Assembly: GCF_017377855.1 (NCBI RefSeq)
Contig: NZ_JAFREP010000023.1
Coordinates: forward strand, 62,001 to 126,000
Direction of reading: 5' to 3'
Length of the DNA stretch: 64,000 nt
DNA from: Acanthopleuribacter pedis
Lineage (GTDB): Bacteria; Acidobacteriota; Holophagae; Acanthopleuribacterales; Acanthopleuribacteraceae
Below the pieces are notes generated by a model that saw only the letters and a program-made list of their open reading frames with translations, was not told the origin of the DNA and did no database searches. The translations under genes were made by a program, and so were the position numbers. This document shows, piece after piece, positions 35,265 to 44,957 of the stretch; within the stretch, counting starts at the first letter, position 1; each line of letters opens with the position of its first letter.

Positions 35265-35488
35265 TTAGCCCGCAATTCTCACAAGAATTCGTCGCGAAAA
35301 GCAGAAAGCCTTGTGAGTACGAAGATGACGACCAAGCCACGGCGCAGGGGTCCGACCATTCGGGGTCCGACCTATCGGCGTAGCAGCTGAGGCGAAGGCG
35401 GCTCGACCGAGTAATGCGGAAGGCCGCCCCCTTGTAATCGCATGGGTTTCGGCTTTGTAGCAGAATTCCTTGTGAGAAATGCGGGTTA
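35265..35488 (-). repeat. Family-1 repeat, copy D, between convergent genes
   Basis: 224 bp in the same interior orientation as copy C. The left tip is TTAGCCCGCAATTCTCAC and the right tip GTGAGAAATGCGGGTTAG, both flanked by TA. The right tip contains the stop codon of the desaturase gene (TAA at 35488-35486 on the reverse strand). It has one copy of the CTCGACCGAGTAA unit. Confidence 0.87.
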
Positions 35489-36634
35489 GCTCGCCAGTTG
35501 CGCGTTGAGCAAGCGCCACCGCTTGCGTTGGAGCTTGAGGCGGTAGGTGTATTCCAAGTAGCGCATGCGTTGGTCCAAACGCTCCAATTTGTCGTTGATT
35601 TGGCCGCGTTTGGCGGTGACCCATTCCTGCTTGGCGGTGGTCCAATCGTTGAGCGCCTGTTGGTACTCGCGGTATTGCAACTCGAGCTTGGCGCGCAACT
35701 CTTCGCAACGGGAGTGGGGTGCGAGGCTTGCCATGGTGCGGTGGTACTGTAGCGCCGCACGCGCTTTTTCGATTTGGAAAGCGGACACGGTGCGTAATTT
35801 CGAGGTCAAACCCACCCAAGACGCGCTTCGAATCAACCACTTGGTGGGATCGAACTGCCACCAGCGAATGCCGTTGCGGTAGTCGTACTGAAAGCGGTGA
35901 TGGTAGTTGTGGTAACCCTCGCCGTAGGTCAGCAGCGCCAGGAAATCGTTGTCGCGCGCGGAGTTGTCCTCGCTGTAAGGGCGCCGTCCCCAGATGTGGG
36001 CCAAGGAGTTAATGAAAAAGGTGAAATGGTGGTTGAGCACCACGCGCAGCAGGGTCGCCAAAATGAACACCCCCCACAATTTGCCGCTCAGCAATCCGAG
36101 CAGCAGGGGCAAAGCGATGTTGGTGGTCAGGGTGAGGGTCAGGTTGTAGCGGTGCTGCCACATAACAATGGGGTCGCGCTGCAAATCTTTGACATTGCTA
36201 AAGTCTTGCGCGCCTTTCTCATTAAACAAGATCCAACCGATGTGGGCATGCCAAAAACCACGCTTGATGGAATAGGGATCTTTGTCGTTGTCATCGACGT
36301 GGCGATGGTGGCGTCGGTGATCGGCGGACCAGTTGAGAATGCTGTTCTGGATGGCGCAGGCACCGAAAATTGCGAAAAACAAACGCATCAACCAATGGGC
36401 TTCATAAGCGCGGTGCGACCAGAGGCGATGGTAACCGGCGGTAATAGACAAACCGGTCGCCAACATGAAAAAAGCGAAACACGCCCATTCAAACGCGCCG
36501 AAGCCGGTGTAGTACGCATAAAGCGGCACGGCAATCGCCGCCGCAATCGGGGTTCCCAAAATCACGAGGATGTTTTGCCAAACCGGAACCGGTTTGTCGT
36601 TTGTGGCGCGGGCCAATGCGTCACTGCTGCTCAT
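35486..36634 (-). CDS. Membrane fatty acyl desaturase with coiled-coil tail
   Basis: This 382-residue diiron acyl desaturase of the delta-9 type introduces a double bond into a saturated acyl chain to adjust membrane fluidity. All three His boxes are present: HRLWSH, HRRHH and GYHNYHH. Four membrane helices flank them in the usual arrangement. The last 100 residues are Lys/Arg/Glu/Gln-rich and predicted helical (ELRAKLELQYREYQQALNDW), a coiled-coil extension I do not associate with standard bacterial family members. The ATG at 36634 follows GGGAGG. The stop codon is formed at the tip of a family-1 repeat, so the C-terminus should be checked for extension by insertion. Confidence 0.92.
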   Translation of the reverse strand: MSSSDALARATNDKPVPVWQNILVILGTPIAAAIAVPLYAYYTGFGAFEWACFAFFMLATGLSITAGYHRLWSHRAYEAHWLMRLFFAIFGACAIQNSILNWSADHRRHHRHVDDNDKDPYSIKRGFWHAHIGWILFNEKGAQDFSNVKDLQRDPIVMWQHRYNLTLTLTTNIALPLLLGLLSGKLWGVFILATLLRVVLNHHFTFFINSLAHIWGRRPYSEDNSARDNDFLALLTYGEGYHNYHHRFQYDYRNGIRWWQFDPTKWLIRSASWVGLTSKLRTVSAFQIEKARAALQYHRTMASLAPHSRCEELRAKLELQYREYQQALNDWTTAKQEWVTAKRGQINDKLERLDQRMRYLEYTYRLKLQRKRWRLLNAQLAS

Positions 36635-36911
36635 AAAGCCTCCCCCAAAAGATGCTGTCGCCAATCCGCCGCGGCAGTCGTGGAAAAACACCATGACACG
36701 CCCGTCAACAAGCGCCCATCCATTTATATTAGGTTGGCACACTTGTATTTGGCAAGAAACCGGCACCACGGTTTGCGGATTCGCACCCTTTTTTTTACGG
36801 AACCAAATTCTACACCTGGGCCGGTCGGATTTCGCACCTTTGCAAAAGCGCCGATTTCCCGTAAAGTCACACCCGTGTCAGCCCACTACCGAACCGGAAA
36901 AGAGCGAACCC

Positions 36912-39170
36912 ATGCGAATGCGAATCTTGCTTTTATTGTGTCTCTTGCCGGCTCCCGGCACCCTTCACGCCCAACAGCACCAAGCACCGGCCAACGATCC
37001 GGGACGGCCGACCATCGGTCTGGCCCTAAGTGGCGGCGGTGCCAAGGGTTTGGCCCACATCGGCGTCCTCAAAATGCTCGAGGCCATGGACATCCCGATT
37101 GATTACATCGCGGGCACCAGCATGGGCGCGGTCGTCGGCGGCCTTTACGCCTCCGGCCTCAGCGCCTCGGAACTGGAGGCCTGCTTGACCGGCATCGACT
37201 GGTCCGACGCCCTGGTCGACACCCCCAACCGCCTCGTGCTCAACTTTCGCCGCAAACGGGACAAAGAACGCTATGTGCTCGACCTTCAGATGGGCATCCA
37301 AAACGGCAAACTTTCCACGCCCCAAGGTTTTCGCTCAGGGCACAAACTCACCATGGAACTGTTGGCCCGCACCATGGGTGTCGCCCACCACCCACATTTC
37401 GACGACCTGCCGATTCCCTTCCGCGCCGTGGCAACCGACATTGAAGAAGGTTCCATGGTGGTCATCGACCGCGGCGCCCCGGCCCACGCCATTCGCGCCA
37501 GCGCGGCCATCCCCGGCGTGCTCGCACCGGTCATGCTCGACGGTTGTCTGCTCGTCGACGGCGGCATGACCCGCAACCTGCCGATTGATATTGTGCGCAA
37601 CATGGGCGCCGACATCGTGATCGCCGTGGACATCAGCGACCCCCTGGTCTCGCGCGACCAACTCAATTCCTTCCTATCGGTCACCAACCAAGCGGTCGGC
37701 ATGCTCTCGCGCCTCAACGTAGAAGAAGTCCTCGGCCAAGCCGATTTCTTGATCACGCCGCCCATCGACGGCATCGGCCTCCTCGACTTCATCAGCCTCT
37801 CCGAAACGGTACGCCGCGGCACCCTCATCCCCCAACACACACTCGAGCAACTCGAGGACCTCTCGGTCACACCCCAAGCTTGGCGGGCCTGGCGCGACCA
37901 AGTCCAGAGCAAACGCCTGTCCGCGCCGATCCTCACCCAAATAACCATTGAAGGGCTCGACACGGTTCACCACCGTTTCATTGAAAACCGCATCGGTCTC
38001 GAAATCGGGCAACCCATCGACGTCGACATCCTCATGGCCAACCTGCTGGCGATCCACGGACTCGGCGATTTTGAAGACGTGCGCTTCCGCGTTGAATACC
38101 TCGATCTCCCCCCGGACCCGAGCACCCCGCCACAAGCAGTACTCGTTCTTTCGCTGCGCGAGAAGTCTTGGGGTCCCAATTACTTCCACTTCGGCTTCAA
38201 CATGGGCGGCGATTTACGCGACAACGATTTGTTCGGCTTGTTGCTCAACACCACCATGACCCGCATCAACCGTCTCGGCGCTGAATGGCGCAACGATGTC
38301 GAACTGGGCCGCGTCAACCGCATCTTCACCGAGTTCTACCAGCCGCTGAATTACCGCGGCCCGCTGTTCGCGGCCCCCTCGATCGAGTTCGGCACCCGCA
38401 CCGTCCCGTTCCTCATCGGCGACGAAACCCTGACCGATGTCGATATCGACCTTTTCCGCGCGGGCATCGCGCTCGGTTACCAGATGGGCACCTGGGGCGA
38501 GTTCCGCGTCGGCATCGACCGCGGCGAGGTGCGCACGGACCTGGAAACCGACCTGGTCACGGACATCATTACCGACTCGGGTTTGTTCGATTTAAACGAT
38601 GCCAACTTTGAGGTAGGCCAGTGGACGGCCGCGCTCGAACTCGACCGCTTGGATAAAACCAATTTTCCTCACCGCGGCACCTCCCTGACCCTGCTTTACC
38701 AGGACACCCGCGAATCACTGGGCGCGGACGACGACTACCGCAAGCTCGAAGGCTCCCTCGACATGTTCAGCACCCGCGGCAACCACACCTTCTTCGGCAG
38801 CATGAACCTGGGCCACAACCTCAACAGCACGCTCCCTAATTACGACCTACTCGCCGCCGGCGGCCTGCTCTCCTTTTCCGGTTACCGTACCGACCAACTC
38901 AGCGGACAACTGCTGGGTGTCGCCCGATTTGGTTATTACAACCGTTTCCGTTCCCTGCCGGCCGCGCTGGGGAGAGGCGTCTACCTCGGCGGCTGGATCG
39001 AAAGCGGCAACGTTTGGGACACCCGCGAACAAATCCGGCTGGACAACCTACGCCACGCGATTACCTTCATCATCGGGGCCGACACCATCCTCGGCCCGGT
39101 CTACCTCGCTTACGGCCAAGCCGAACAAGACCGCAACAGTCTGTACCTCTCGCTGGGAACGCAATTCTAA
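36912..39170 (+). CDS. Patatin-like phospholipase with POTRA and outer-membrane barrel (PlpD type)
   Basis: This 752-residue protein has a signal peptide (ILLLLCLLPAPGTLHA), a patatin domain at about 35-330 with GLALSGGGAKGLAHIG (oxyanion loop), GTSMG (nucleophile Ser) and DGGMTRNLP (catalytic Asp), a POTRA-like domain at about 340-430 (ITIEGLDTVHHRFIENRIGL... VLVLSLREKS), and a C-terminal beta barrel ending SLYLSLGTQF. This is the order of type Vd autotransporter-like lipases such as Pseudomonas PlpD, which place the esterase at or beyond the outer membrane. The catalytic dyad is intact. The ATG at 36912 gives the signal peptide directly; the longer upstream frame does not. Monocistronic. 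Confidence 0.9.
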   Translation: MRMRILLLLCLLPAPGTLHAQQHQAPANDPGRPTIGLALSGGGAKGLAHIGVLKMLEAMDIPIDYIAGTSMGAVVGGLYASGLSASELEACLTGIDWSDALVDTPNRLVLNFRRKRDKERYVLDLQMGIQNGKLSTPQGFRSGHKLTMELLARTMGVAHHPHFDDLPIPFRAVATDIEEGSMVVIDRGAPAHAIRASAAIPGVLAPVMLDGCLLVDGGMTRNLPIDIVRNMGADIVIAVDISDPLVSRDQLNSFLSVTNQAVGMLSRLNVEEVLGQADFLITPPIDGIGLLDFISLSETVRRGTLIPQHTLEQLEDLSVTPQAWRAWRDQVQSKRLSAPILTQITIEGLDTVHHRFIENRIGLEIGQPIDVDILMANLLAIHGLGDFEDVRFRVEYLDLPPDPSTPPQAVLVLSLREKSWGPNYFHFGFNMGGDLRDNDLFGLLLNTTMTRINRLGAEWRNDVELGRVNRIFTEFYQPLNYRGPLFAAPSIEFGTRTVPFLIGDETLTDVDIDLFRAGIALGYQMGTWGEFRVGIDRGEVRTDLETDLVTDIITDSGLFDLNDANFEVGQWTAALELDRLDKTNFPHRGTSLTLLYQDTRESLGADDDYRKLEGSLDMFSTRGNHTFFGSMNLGHNLNSTLPNYDLLAAGGLLSFSGYRTDQLSGQLLGVARFGYYNRFRSLPAALGRGVYLGGWIESGNVWDTREQIRLDNLRHAITFIIGADTILGPVYLAYGQAEQDRNSLYLSLGTQF

Positions 39171-39491
39171 GCGCGCCCACTTGAAAGCACGGCCGGCCCC
39201 AACAGGACGCTCACCCAAAACGGCGGGGCGGCCATAACCAGGTACGGCCGGCCGGCACGAAATCGGGAATTTCAGAACTGAAACACCCTACATCTTGTGC
39301 TTATTGCTGAGGGGTGTCCACATCTTGCATTGATTTACCTGTAGAAAAAATTTTACATTTGCTAAACACCACGGCCTGTTGCGCTTTACCGACCCCCCGT
39401 GATTCCTCCGTTTTTTTCCCGTCACCGACTGTTAGAATGGGCCCGTCACGGCTCGGAGATTCCTTGGTTTTAATTTCATGGTTAGGGCGGA
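39171..39491. other. Spacer between patatin gene and recD
   Basis: No gene, strong hairpin or repeat is visible. The middle (about 39320-39370) is AT-rich and may contain the recD promoter. Confidence 0.4.
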
Positions 39492-41576
39492 ATGGTGACT
39501 ACGGAAACCCATGTTTCGGCGCTCGGCACGGTGATGCAGCGCTTAAAAAAACACACCATCTTTTCGTTGAACGACGACGAACAACGCATTTTGGACTGCG
39601 CCACCCAATACGGCTTGGCTTCCTTCGATTTTTTTGCCGCCCGCAAGATCGCCTCCCTGGCCCAATCACCCAACAACTTACTGCTCGCCCTGCTCCTCGC
39701 TGAAAAAGCCGCGACCCACGAGGGCAATACCTTTCTCAGCCTGGATCCCCTGTTTTTGGAACAGCGACTCGGTTTGCTCGGTTACCGACATGCCGACGAT
39801 CAATCCTTGGCCCAAACCCTCGCCGACCTGGTCGCGGCCGAAACCGATCTGTTCACCACGGTAGGCACCCTCAACCCCGCGGTTCCTTTTGTGGTGGACA
39901 GCGAACGGCACGCCTTGTACCGCCAGGGATTTTTCCAGGCGGAACGCAGCATCGCCAACCGCCTCCGCGCCTTCTGCAGTCGCCCTTGGCGCACGGTCGG
40001 CACGGACCTGTCCGAACACCTGACCCGAATCTTTGACACCTACCCGGTCGGAACCCATGGTTTCGGCGATCCCGACCGTCGCCCGATCGACCTGGCGCTG
40101 GAACAGAAAACAGCGGCACTCACCGCCTTGCACGCCCCGGTCTGTTTCATTTCTGGCGGACCCGGCACCGGCAAGACCTCGATTGTGCTCACCATCCTGC
40201 GTTTGCTCCAGGCACAAGGGGTGCCCGCCGAGGCTGTTCAATTAACCGCGCCTACCGGTCGCGCCGCCAACCGCATCAGTGAATCCCTCCTACGCGGCAG
40301 CCGAACCATCGACCCCGTCGGCACCGATGCATCCTGGTTTGGCGCCCTCCCGCAAGCCTGCACCGTCCACCGCCTGCTCGGCTGGTCGCCCCATTCTTCC
40401 ACCTACCGACATGGACCCATCAATCCGCTTCCGGCCCAAGTGGTCATTCTTGACGAAAGTTCGATGCTGGACATTCTGCTCACCGACCGCCTGCTCGCCG
40501 CCCTCGCGCCCGGCACCCGTCTGATCATGCTCGGCGACGCCGACCAATTGCCCTCGGTCGACGCGGGCGCCGTATTCCGCGACCTGACCCGCGAGGCGGG
40601 CCCGACACCCGCCGACGACGGCCACGCGGCTTTGATCGCGAACCTCCAACAACGGCGCGGCACCAAGGATACCGTTCAAGCACCGGTCTCCCGCCTGCGC
40701 GACTGCGTGGTGCAACTGGTCACCACGTTCCGCCAAAGCAAAGACGCGGGCGGCCGCAACATCAGCGCCGTGGCGGCCAAAAGTAACCAAATGCAGCCCG
40801 AACTGCTGTTCGGCAACGACCCCGGCCAACACATCCACCTGCTGGCACAAGATGAGGTCCCACCGCTGTCCGGGGTCACCCTCGCCGAACCAAACAAACT
40901 GGGTTATCTCGATTTAGTAGACCTGCTTTGCAACCGTTACTTCACGCCTTACCGACACCTCTCGGCGATGCCGCTTCATTTGACGCGCGACCAGGAGAAC
41001 CTCACCAAGATCTTCCGTGCGCTGGACGAAATGCGCGTCCTGTGCCTGACCCAGCGCGGCATGACCGGTGTCGACACCCTCAACCAACTCTTCAAAGAAC
41101 GCATCTACCGGGGCAAGGGCATCATCGAACGCGCCTTCCGCCACCCAACGTTCTTCTTACAGGGCGCGCCCTGGCTGATCACCCGCAACGATTACCAACG
41201 CGGCCTGTTTAACGGCGATATCGGCATCAGCCTCCTGGTTACCGATGATTTGGGCAACCTCTCACGGCAACTGGTGTTCCGCACGGAAACCGGTTACCGC
41301 GCCGTGCCCTTCGCCGGACGCGGCGACATCACGCTCGCATATGCCATGACCGTCCATAAAAGTCAGGGCAGTGAGTTCGGCCATGTGGTGCTGGTGCTGC
41401 CGGAACACCGCAACGCACTCTGCAAAAAAGAACTCATCTATACCGGCTTAACCCGTGCCAAAAAGTCGGTCTTGATCTACGGTCGCCGCCAAACCTTGGT
41501 ATACGCGGTCGGCGACGCTATGAACCGGGTCTCCGGGTTACGCGCCCAAATGGCCGAGAAACCCGAAACCGTCTAA
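39492..41576 (+). CDS. recD: Exodeoxyribonuclease V alpha subunit RecD
   Basis: 5'-3' superfamily-1 helicase subunit of RecBCD, acting on double-strand DNA ends. The 694-residue protein has an N-terminal RecD domain (to about 200), then helicase motifs I (FISGGPGTGKTS), Ia (LTAPTGRAANRI), II (VILDESSML), III (LIMLGDADQLPSVDAGAV), IV-V, and VI (AYAMTVHKSQGSEFGHVVLVLP... IYTGLTRAKKSVLI). RecB and RecC are not adjacent in the window. The length and the conserved N-terminus favour true RecD over the longer RecD2, which acts alone. It converges on a lipoprotein gene across a GC-rich hairpin. Confidence 0.92.
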   Translation: MVTTETHVSALGTVMQRLKKHTIFSLNDDEQRILDCATQYGLASFDFFAARKIASLAQSPNNLLLALLLAEKAATHEGNTFLSLDPLFLEQRLGLLGYRHADDQSLAQTLADLVAAETDLFTTVGTLNPAVPFVVDSERHALYRQGFFQAERSIANRLRAFCSRPWRTVGTDLSEHLTRIFDTYPVGTHGFGDPDRRPIDLALEQKTAALTALHAPVCFISGGPGTGKTSIVLTILRLLQAQGVPAEAVQLTAPTGRAANRISESLLRGSRTIDPVGTDASWFGALPQACTVHRLLGWSPHSSTYRHGPINPLPAQVVILDESSMLDILLTDRLLAALAPGTRLIMLGDADQLPSVDAGAVFRDLTREAGPTPADDGHAALIANLQQRRGTKDTVQAPVSRLRDCVVQLVTTFRQSKDAGGRNISAVAAKSNQMQPELLFGNDPGQHIHLLAQDEVPPLSGVTLAEPNKLGYLDLVDLLCNRYFTPYRHLSAMPLHLTRDQENLTKIFRALDEMRVLCLTQRGMTGVDTLNQLFKERIYRGKGIIERAFRHPTFFLQGAPWLITRNDYQRGLFNGDIGISLLVTDDLGNLSRQLVFRTETGYRAVPFAGRGDITLAYAMTVHKSQGSEFGHVVLVLPEHRNALCKKELIYTGLTRAKKSVLIYGRRQTLVYAVGDAMNRVSGLRAQMAEKPETV

Positions 41577-41584
41577 ATCCGAAC

Positions 41585-41616
41585 GCGCCGGCACAGCGGC
41601 AGAACGCCGCCGGCGC
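41585..41616. terminator. GC-rich hairpin between convergent recD and lipoprotein genes
   Basis: GCGCCGGC pairs with GCCGGCGC around a 16-base loop; a short T-run (GTTTTGGG) follows on the + strand. It lies between the two stops (41576 and 41638). Confidence 0.55.
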
Positions 41617-41637
41617 AGCGCGTGTTTTGGGTCGTTT

Positions 41638-42195
41638 CTAAAGGCCGTCCTGCTTTCTCAGGGTTTTGGCCAAATTCTCACAGCCAAGGTTTTCCATATC
41701 CAACAAGACCTTTCCCATCAGGTTTTTGTTGTTGTTTTCCTTGCCGCTGTTGTACCACTTGAGCAGCACGTTACACAGCCGGCTTTCCCAATCCTTGTGC
41801 TCGGGAAAATCGGGTGAGAGCAAATGTTTGGTAATGTACCGAATCGCATCGCCGAAGTCACCACGCTGCTCGGATGAAACGGCGAGGTCTTTGAAATGCT
41901 CGTACTGCAATTCTTTAATGTCGGTATCGTCGGGAAACTTAGCGAGGTGCTCACGGGCCTGATCGCGGAAAAACTGTAACTGGTTGTTGCGATGCAGAAA
42001 CTTGACGTATTCGCGGCTGACGTTCTGATCCTCTTTGGAGCCAAGGTACGCCTCGAACTTATCTTTCGCCTCACGGATTTTCTTTTGCGATTCCAACTTG
42101 CGAATTTCGACCATGGGATCTTGAGGTACACATCCGCTGAAGCTCATCATCAGGGCCGTCAAACCGACCATCAGCGCAATCCAGCCATTCTTCAA
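41638..42195 (-). CDS. Predicted lipoprotein of unknown function
   Basis: This 185-residue protein has a lipoprotein signal ending MSFSGC, then a helical, charged mature domain (EIRKLESQKKIREAKDKFEAYL...) that resembles tetratricopeptide-type helical repeats, with phrases such as YVKFLHRNNQLQFFRDQAREHLAKFPDD. I know no named family. The start is a TTG with GGAG six bases upstream, which places the signal peptide at the very N-terminus; the longer frame to 42273 adds an unlikely leader. It shares an intergenic region with radA in divergent orientation and may help in envelope assembly, but that is a guess. Confidence 0.75.
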   Translation of the reverse strand: MKNGWIALMVGLTALMMSFSGCVPQDPMVEIRKLESQKKIREAKDKFEAYLGSKEDQNVSREYVKFLHRNNQLQFFRDQAREHLAKFPDDTDIKELQYEHFKDLAVSSEQRGDFGDAIRYITKHLLSPDFPEHKDWESRLCNVLLKWYNSGKENNNKNLMGKVLLDMENLGCENLAKTLRKQDGL

Positions 42196-42536
42196 GTTCC
42201 ACTCCTTGCAAAGCCTTGGTAAGGATCCAGGTAAAAGGTTTTGGTTATTATACGGTAAAAAATGACAAAGCATTCAGCCAAGTCTGGTTTTTTAAGGTGA
42301 AATCGATAGCGAGCCATCCGTAAAAAAACCAGCGCATTTACCGATGATACCCCGCGAAAATAAATCATTTCTCGTGGGTTATCCATCCACCCAACGCAAG
42401 CCACTTCACTCGAACGATGACCTTTTGGTGAATAACCCAACGGCAGAAAAGACACCCCTCGCCGACACAGGTTTCCCGCTCAGTGACACCGCCGGACCTG
42501 TTGCTTTTTGTTATGATGCTGCGCGGAGGCAAGCCC

Positions 42537-43886
42537 ATGGCCAAAATTAAATCAGTGTACCAGTGTGAAAGTTGCGGACACCAAACCCCCAAATGGCTGG
42601 GTCAGTGCCCCAGTTGCGCCGCCTGGGGGAGTATGAACCAAACCACCGTGGGCGGGCCGCCGGGCCGGCGCGAGCGCGACAGTGAAGGTGCCAACCTGAT
42701 GCGTTACGGCAGTATTGTCACCGAGGAAACCACCCGCTGTTCCACGAAACTCGGCGAACTGGACAGGGTCCTCGGTGGCGGCCTGGTTTCGGGCTCCCTG
42801 CTGCTTATCGGCGGTGATCCCGGCATCGGCAAGTCAACCCTGATGTTGCAAGTTGCCGGCAACTTGCAGGCACTGGGCCGCAACGTCCTATACGTGTCCG
42901 GTGAGGAGTCCTTGGCCCAGATAAAAATGCGCGGCGAACGGCTGGGCCTCGACGCGGACGACCTGATGCTGCTGGCGGAAACCTCCTATGAACACGTGGA
43001 AAACGCCATCGACAAGGATCGCTACGATGTGGTGTTCATCGACAGTATTCAAACCATCGCCTCATCCAATATCCCCTCCGCCGCGGGCAGCGTAACCCAG
43101 GTGCGCGAGGTCACCACCAAGTTGATGAACATCGCCAAATCGCGCAACACCTCGATTTTCCTGGTCGGCCACATCACCAAAGAAGGCAACATCGCCGGCC
43201 CCAAAACACTGGAGCACATGGTCGACGGCGTTTTTTACTTCGAGGGCGACAAGTACCACAGCCTGCGCCTGATTCGCGCCCAGAAAAACCGATTCGGCCC
43301 GGCCCAAGAACTGGGCATTTTCCAAATGGGCTCCGACGGCTTGCGCGAGGTGCCCAACCCCAGCAAAGTCCTGTTGGAGCAACGCCCCGAGGCAAGCGCC
43401 GGCAGCGTGGTCATCCCCACCGTTGAAGGCTCGCGCCCGCTGCTCGTCGAGATCCAGGTGTTGCTCAGCAACTCCACCTACGCCAGCCCGCGACGGGTCA
43501 CCATGGGTATCGACAGCAACCGGCTGGCGCTGATCATGGCGGTCCTGGAAAAGAAGGCGGGGCTGCAACTGCAAGGCCTCGACGTGTTCGTCAACGTGAT
43601 CGGCGGCATCGCCATCAGCGAACCCGCCATCGATCTCGGCCTCGCATTGGCTATTTTCAGCTCGTTTCGCAACCTTAACCTGGGCGGTGACATCGCCCTG
43701 TTTGGCGAGCTGGGTTTGGCGGGCGAGGTCCGTTCCGTCAGCCAAGCGGGCCTGCGAATGAAAGAATGCCTCAACCTCGGCTTTAAACGGGTCGTTTGCC
43801 CATTGGCCAACGCCGAAGAAAAATTAGACGGCGTCACGGTCCACGGTGTGGCCACCTTGGTTGATGCCCTAGAGTTCGTACTTTAA
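42537..43886 (+). CDS. radA: DNA repair protein RadA/Sms
   Basis: RecA-like, DnaB-type ring helicase that promotes branch migration during recombination. The 449-residue protein has an N-terminal four-Cys zinc finger (YQCESCGHQTPKWLGQCPSC), Walker A GGDPGIGKST, the RadA-specific KNRFG motif (QKNRFGPA), and a C-terminal Lon-protease-like domain (GGIAISEPAIDLGLALAIFSS) lacking the catalytic Ser-Lys pair, as is normal for RadA. The ATG at 42537 follows GGAGG. Its TAA stop is immediately followed by CCCGCATTTC, a solo family-1 tip. Confidence 0.96.
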   Translation: MAKIKSVYQCESCGHQTPKWLGQCPSCAAWGSMNQTTVGGPPGRRERDSEGANLMRYGSIVTEETTRCSTKLGELDRVLGGGLVSGSLLLIGGDPGIGKSTLMLQVAGNLQALGRNVLYVSGEESLAQIKMRGERLGLDADDLMLLAETSYEHVENAIDKDRYDVVFIDSIQTIASSNIPSAAGSVTQVREVTTKLMNIAKSRNTSIFLVGHITKEGNIAGPKTLEHMVDGVFYFEGDKYHSLRLIRAQKNRFGPAQELGIFQMGSDGLREVPNPSKVLLEQRPEASAGSVVIPTVEGSRPLLVEIQVLLSNSTYASPRRVTMGIDSNRLALIMAVLEKKAGLQLQGLDVFVNVIGGIAISEPAIDLGLALAIFSSFRNLNLGGDIALFGELGLAGEVRSVSQAGLRMKECLNLGFKRVVCPLANAEEKLDGVTVHGVATLVDALEFVL

Positions 43887-44244
43887 CCCGCATTTCGCAC
43901 CAACTTACCGACAATCATTGAAACACAACCGACGGTTTGGCGTGGTCACCTAATCCTTTTCACCTGAAAAACGGCACGGCTGTTTTCGGAAAACCGCTCG
44001 TTTTCGCGAACACACATTGAGCGATCCTCACTTTGAGCCGACAAAGCTTGGTATCCACTTCCACGCTTGGTCGATCATTGTTTTTTTGCCGATTCACAAC
44101 CAAAAGTTTTTTTGACCCCGTCTTGACAGCCGAAGACAGCAAGCTTCTTGTTTTCTAGAAATGGCGCCGCCAGGGAACGTCCCTATTTGGAGAGACCTCA
44201 CGCCGAATCAACCAACGCATGAAACCCAGCAAGGAGATCAACCC
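43887..44244. other. Spacer after radA with a solo family-1 tip
   Basis: No gene supported. The first 14 bases (CCCGCATTTCGCAC) match the family-1 terminal repeat with one difference; the rest of the element is absent. An AT-rich stretch about 44080-44160 may be a promoter for the small protein at 44245. Confidence 0.45.
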
Positions 44245-44721
44245 ATGAAATTGAAACACCTATTCGGCGGCTGCTTTGCCGTCGTTGGCTTAATGGTCGC
44301 AATCGCCGCTCTGCTCATCACCATGAATTGGGACACCATCAAAGAAACCGGCGGCCGGCTGGTGGACGCGGTACAGCAAGTTCAGGAAATCAGCGCGGGG
44401 TTAGGGGACAAATTTCCCGTCACCGTCGACGACTTACAATTCAATTTACAAAACGGGGTCAACCAACTTAATTTGGTCGTGATACCCAATGAGACCGAAG
44501 CACCTGAAAACGATCCCGCGTTAGCACGCCTAATGGCCGAACACTTGGCCAACAGCACGCTTTTTGGGGAAAACACCCACCACATCGCCATCACCTTCAC
44601 CCGCAAAAATGAGGTGGACGGCGCCCACAGCGAAACGAACACCCACTATCAATTCGACACGGCCGCATTACGCACCGAACCGCCCACCGCCGACGAGGAA
44701 AGCTCAGCGGAAAAAGAGTAA
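44245..44721 (+). CDS. Small single-span membrane protein of unknown function
   Basis: This 158-residue protein has one N-terminal membrane helix (FAVVGLMVAIAALLITM) and a hydrophilic domain outside. There is no recognised family. AAGGAGAT lies eight bases before the ATG. The segment LNLVVIPNETEAPENDPALA through YQFDTAALR aligns with the downstream fragment at about 44958-45251, so the gene was once duplicated. The C-terminus is acidic and of low complexity. The regular beta-like domain suggests a conserved fold. Confidence 0.75.
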   Translation: MKLKHLFGGCFAVVGLMVAIAALLITMNWDTIKETGGRLVDAVQQVQEISAGLGDKFPVTVDDLQFNLQNGVNQLNLVVIPNETEAPENDPALARLMAEHLANSTLFGENTHHIAITFTRKNEVDGAHSETNTHYQFDTAALRTEPPTADEESSAEKE

Positions 44722-44780
44722 ACCCGGGGTTTTCCAAACCCGTGCAGGGCCGGCCGGCCGAATCCAGAAATAAAACCGAA

Positions 44781-44932
44781 GAGGCGCTGAAGCACGGGAT
44801 TTCCGCAAAAAATCTGAAGCGAAAAAACTAGAAAAAGCGAGCCGGGTCGCGTACGACCGCACCCATTGGGTGCGGAGTGCATTTTTTAGGCCGTTGCAGC
44901 CAAAGGTTTCGCCCGAAAAGTTCCCGTAACAA
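44781..44932 (+). repeat. Family-2 dispersed repeat, copy 4 (degenerate)
   Basis: It keeps GGGATTTCCGCAAAAAATCTG, the perfect hairpin CCGCACCCATTGGGTGCGG and GGCCGTTGCAGCC, but the CCTAAG ends are eroded. It lies precisely between the small membrane protein and its truncated paralogue. Confidence 0.7.
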
Positions 44933-44957
44933 TAGCCGACATGAACTTCCACGGGAA

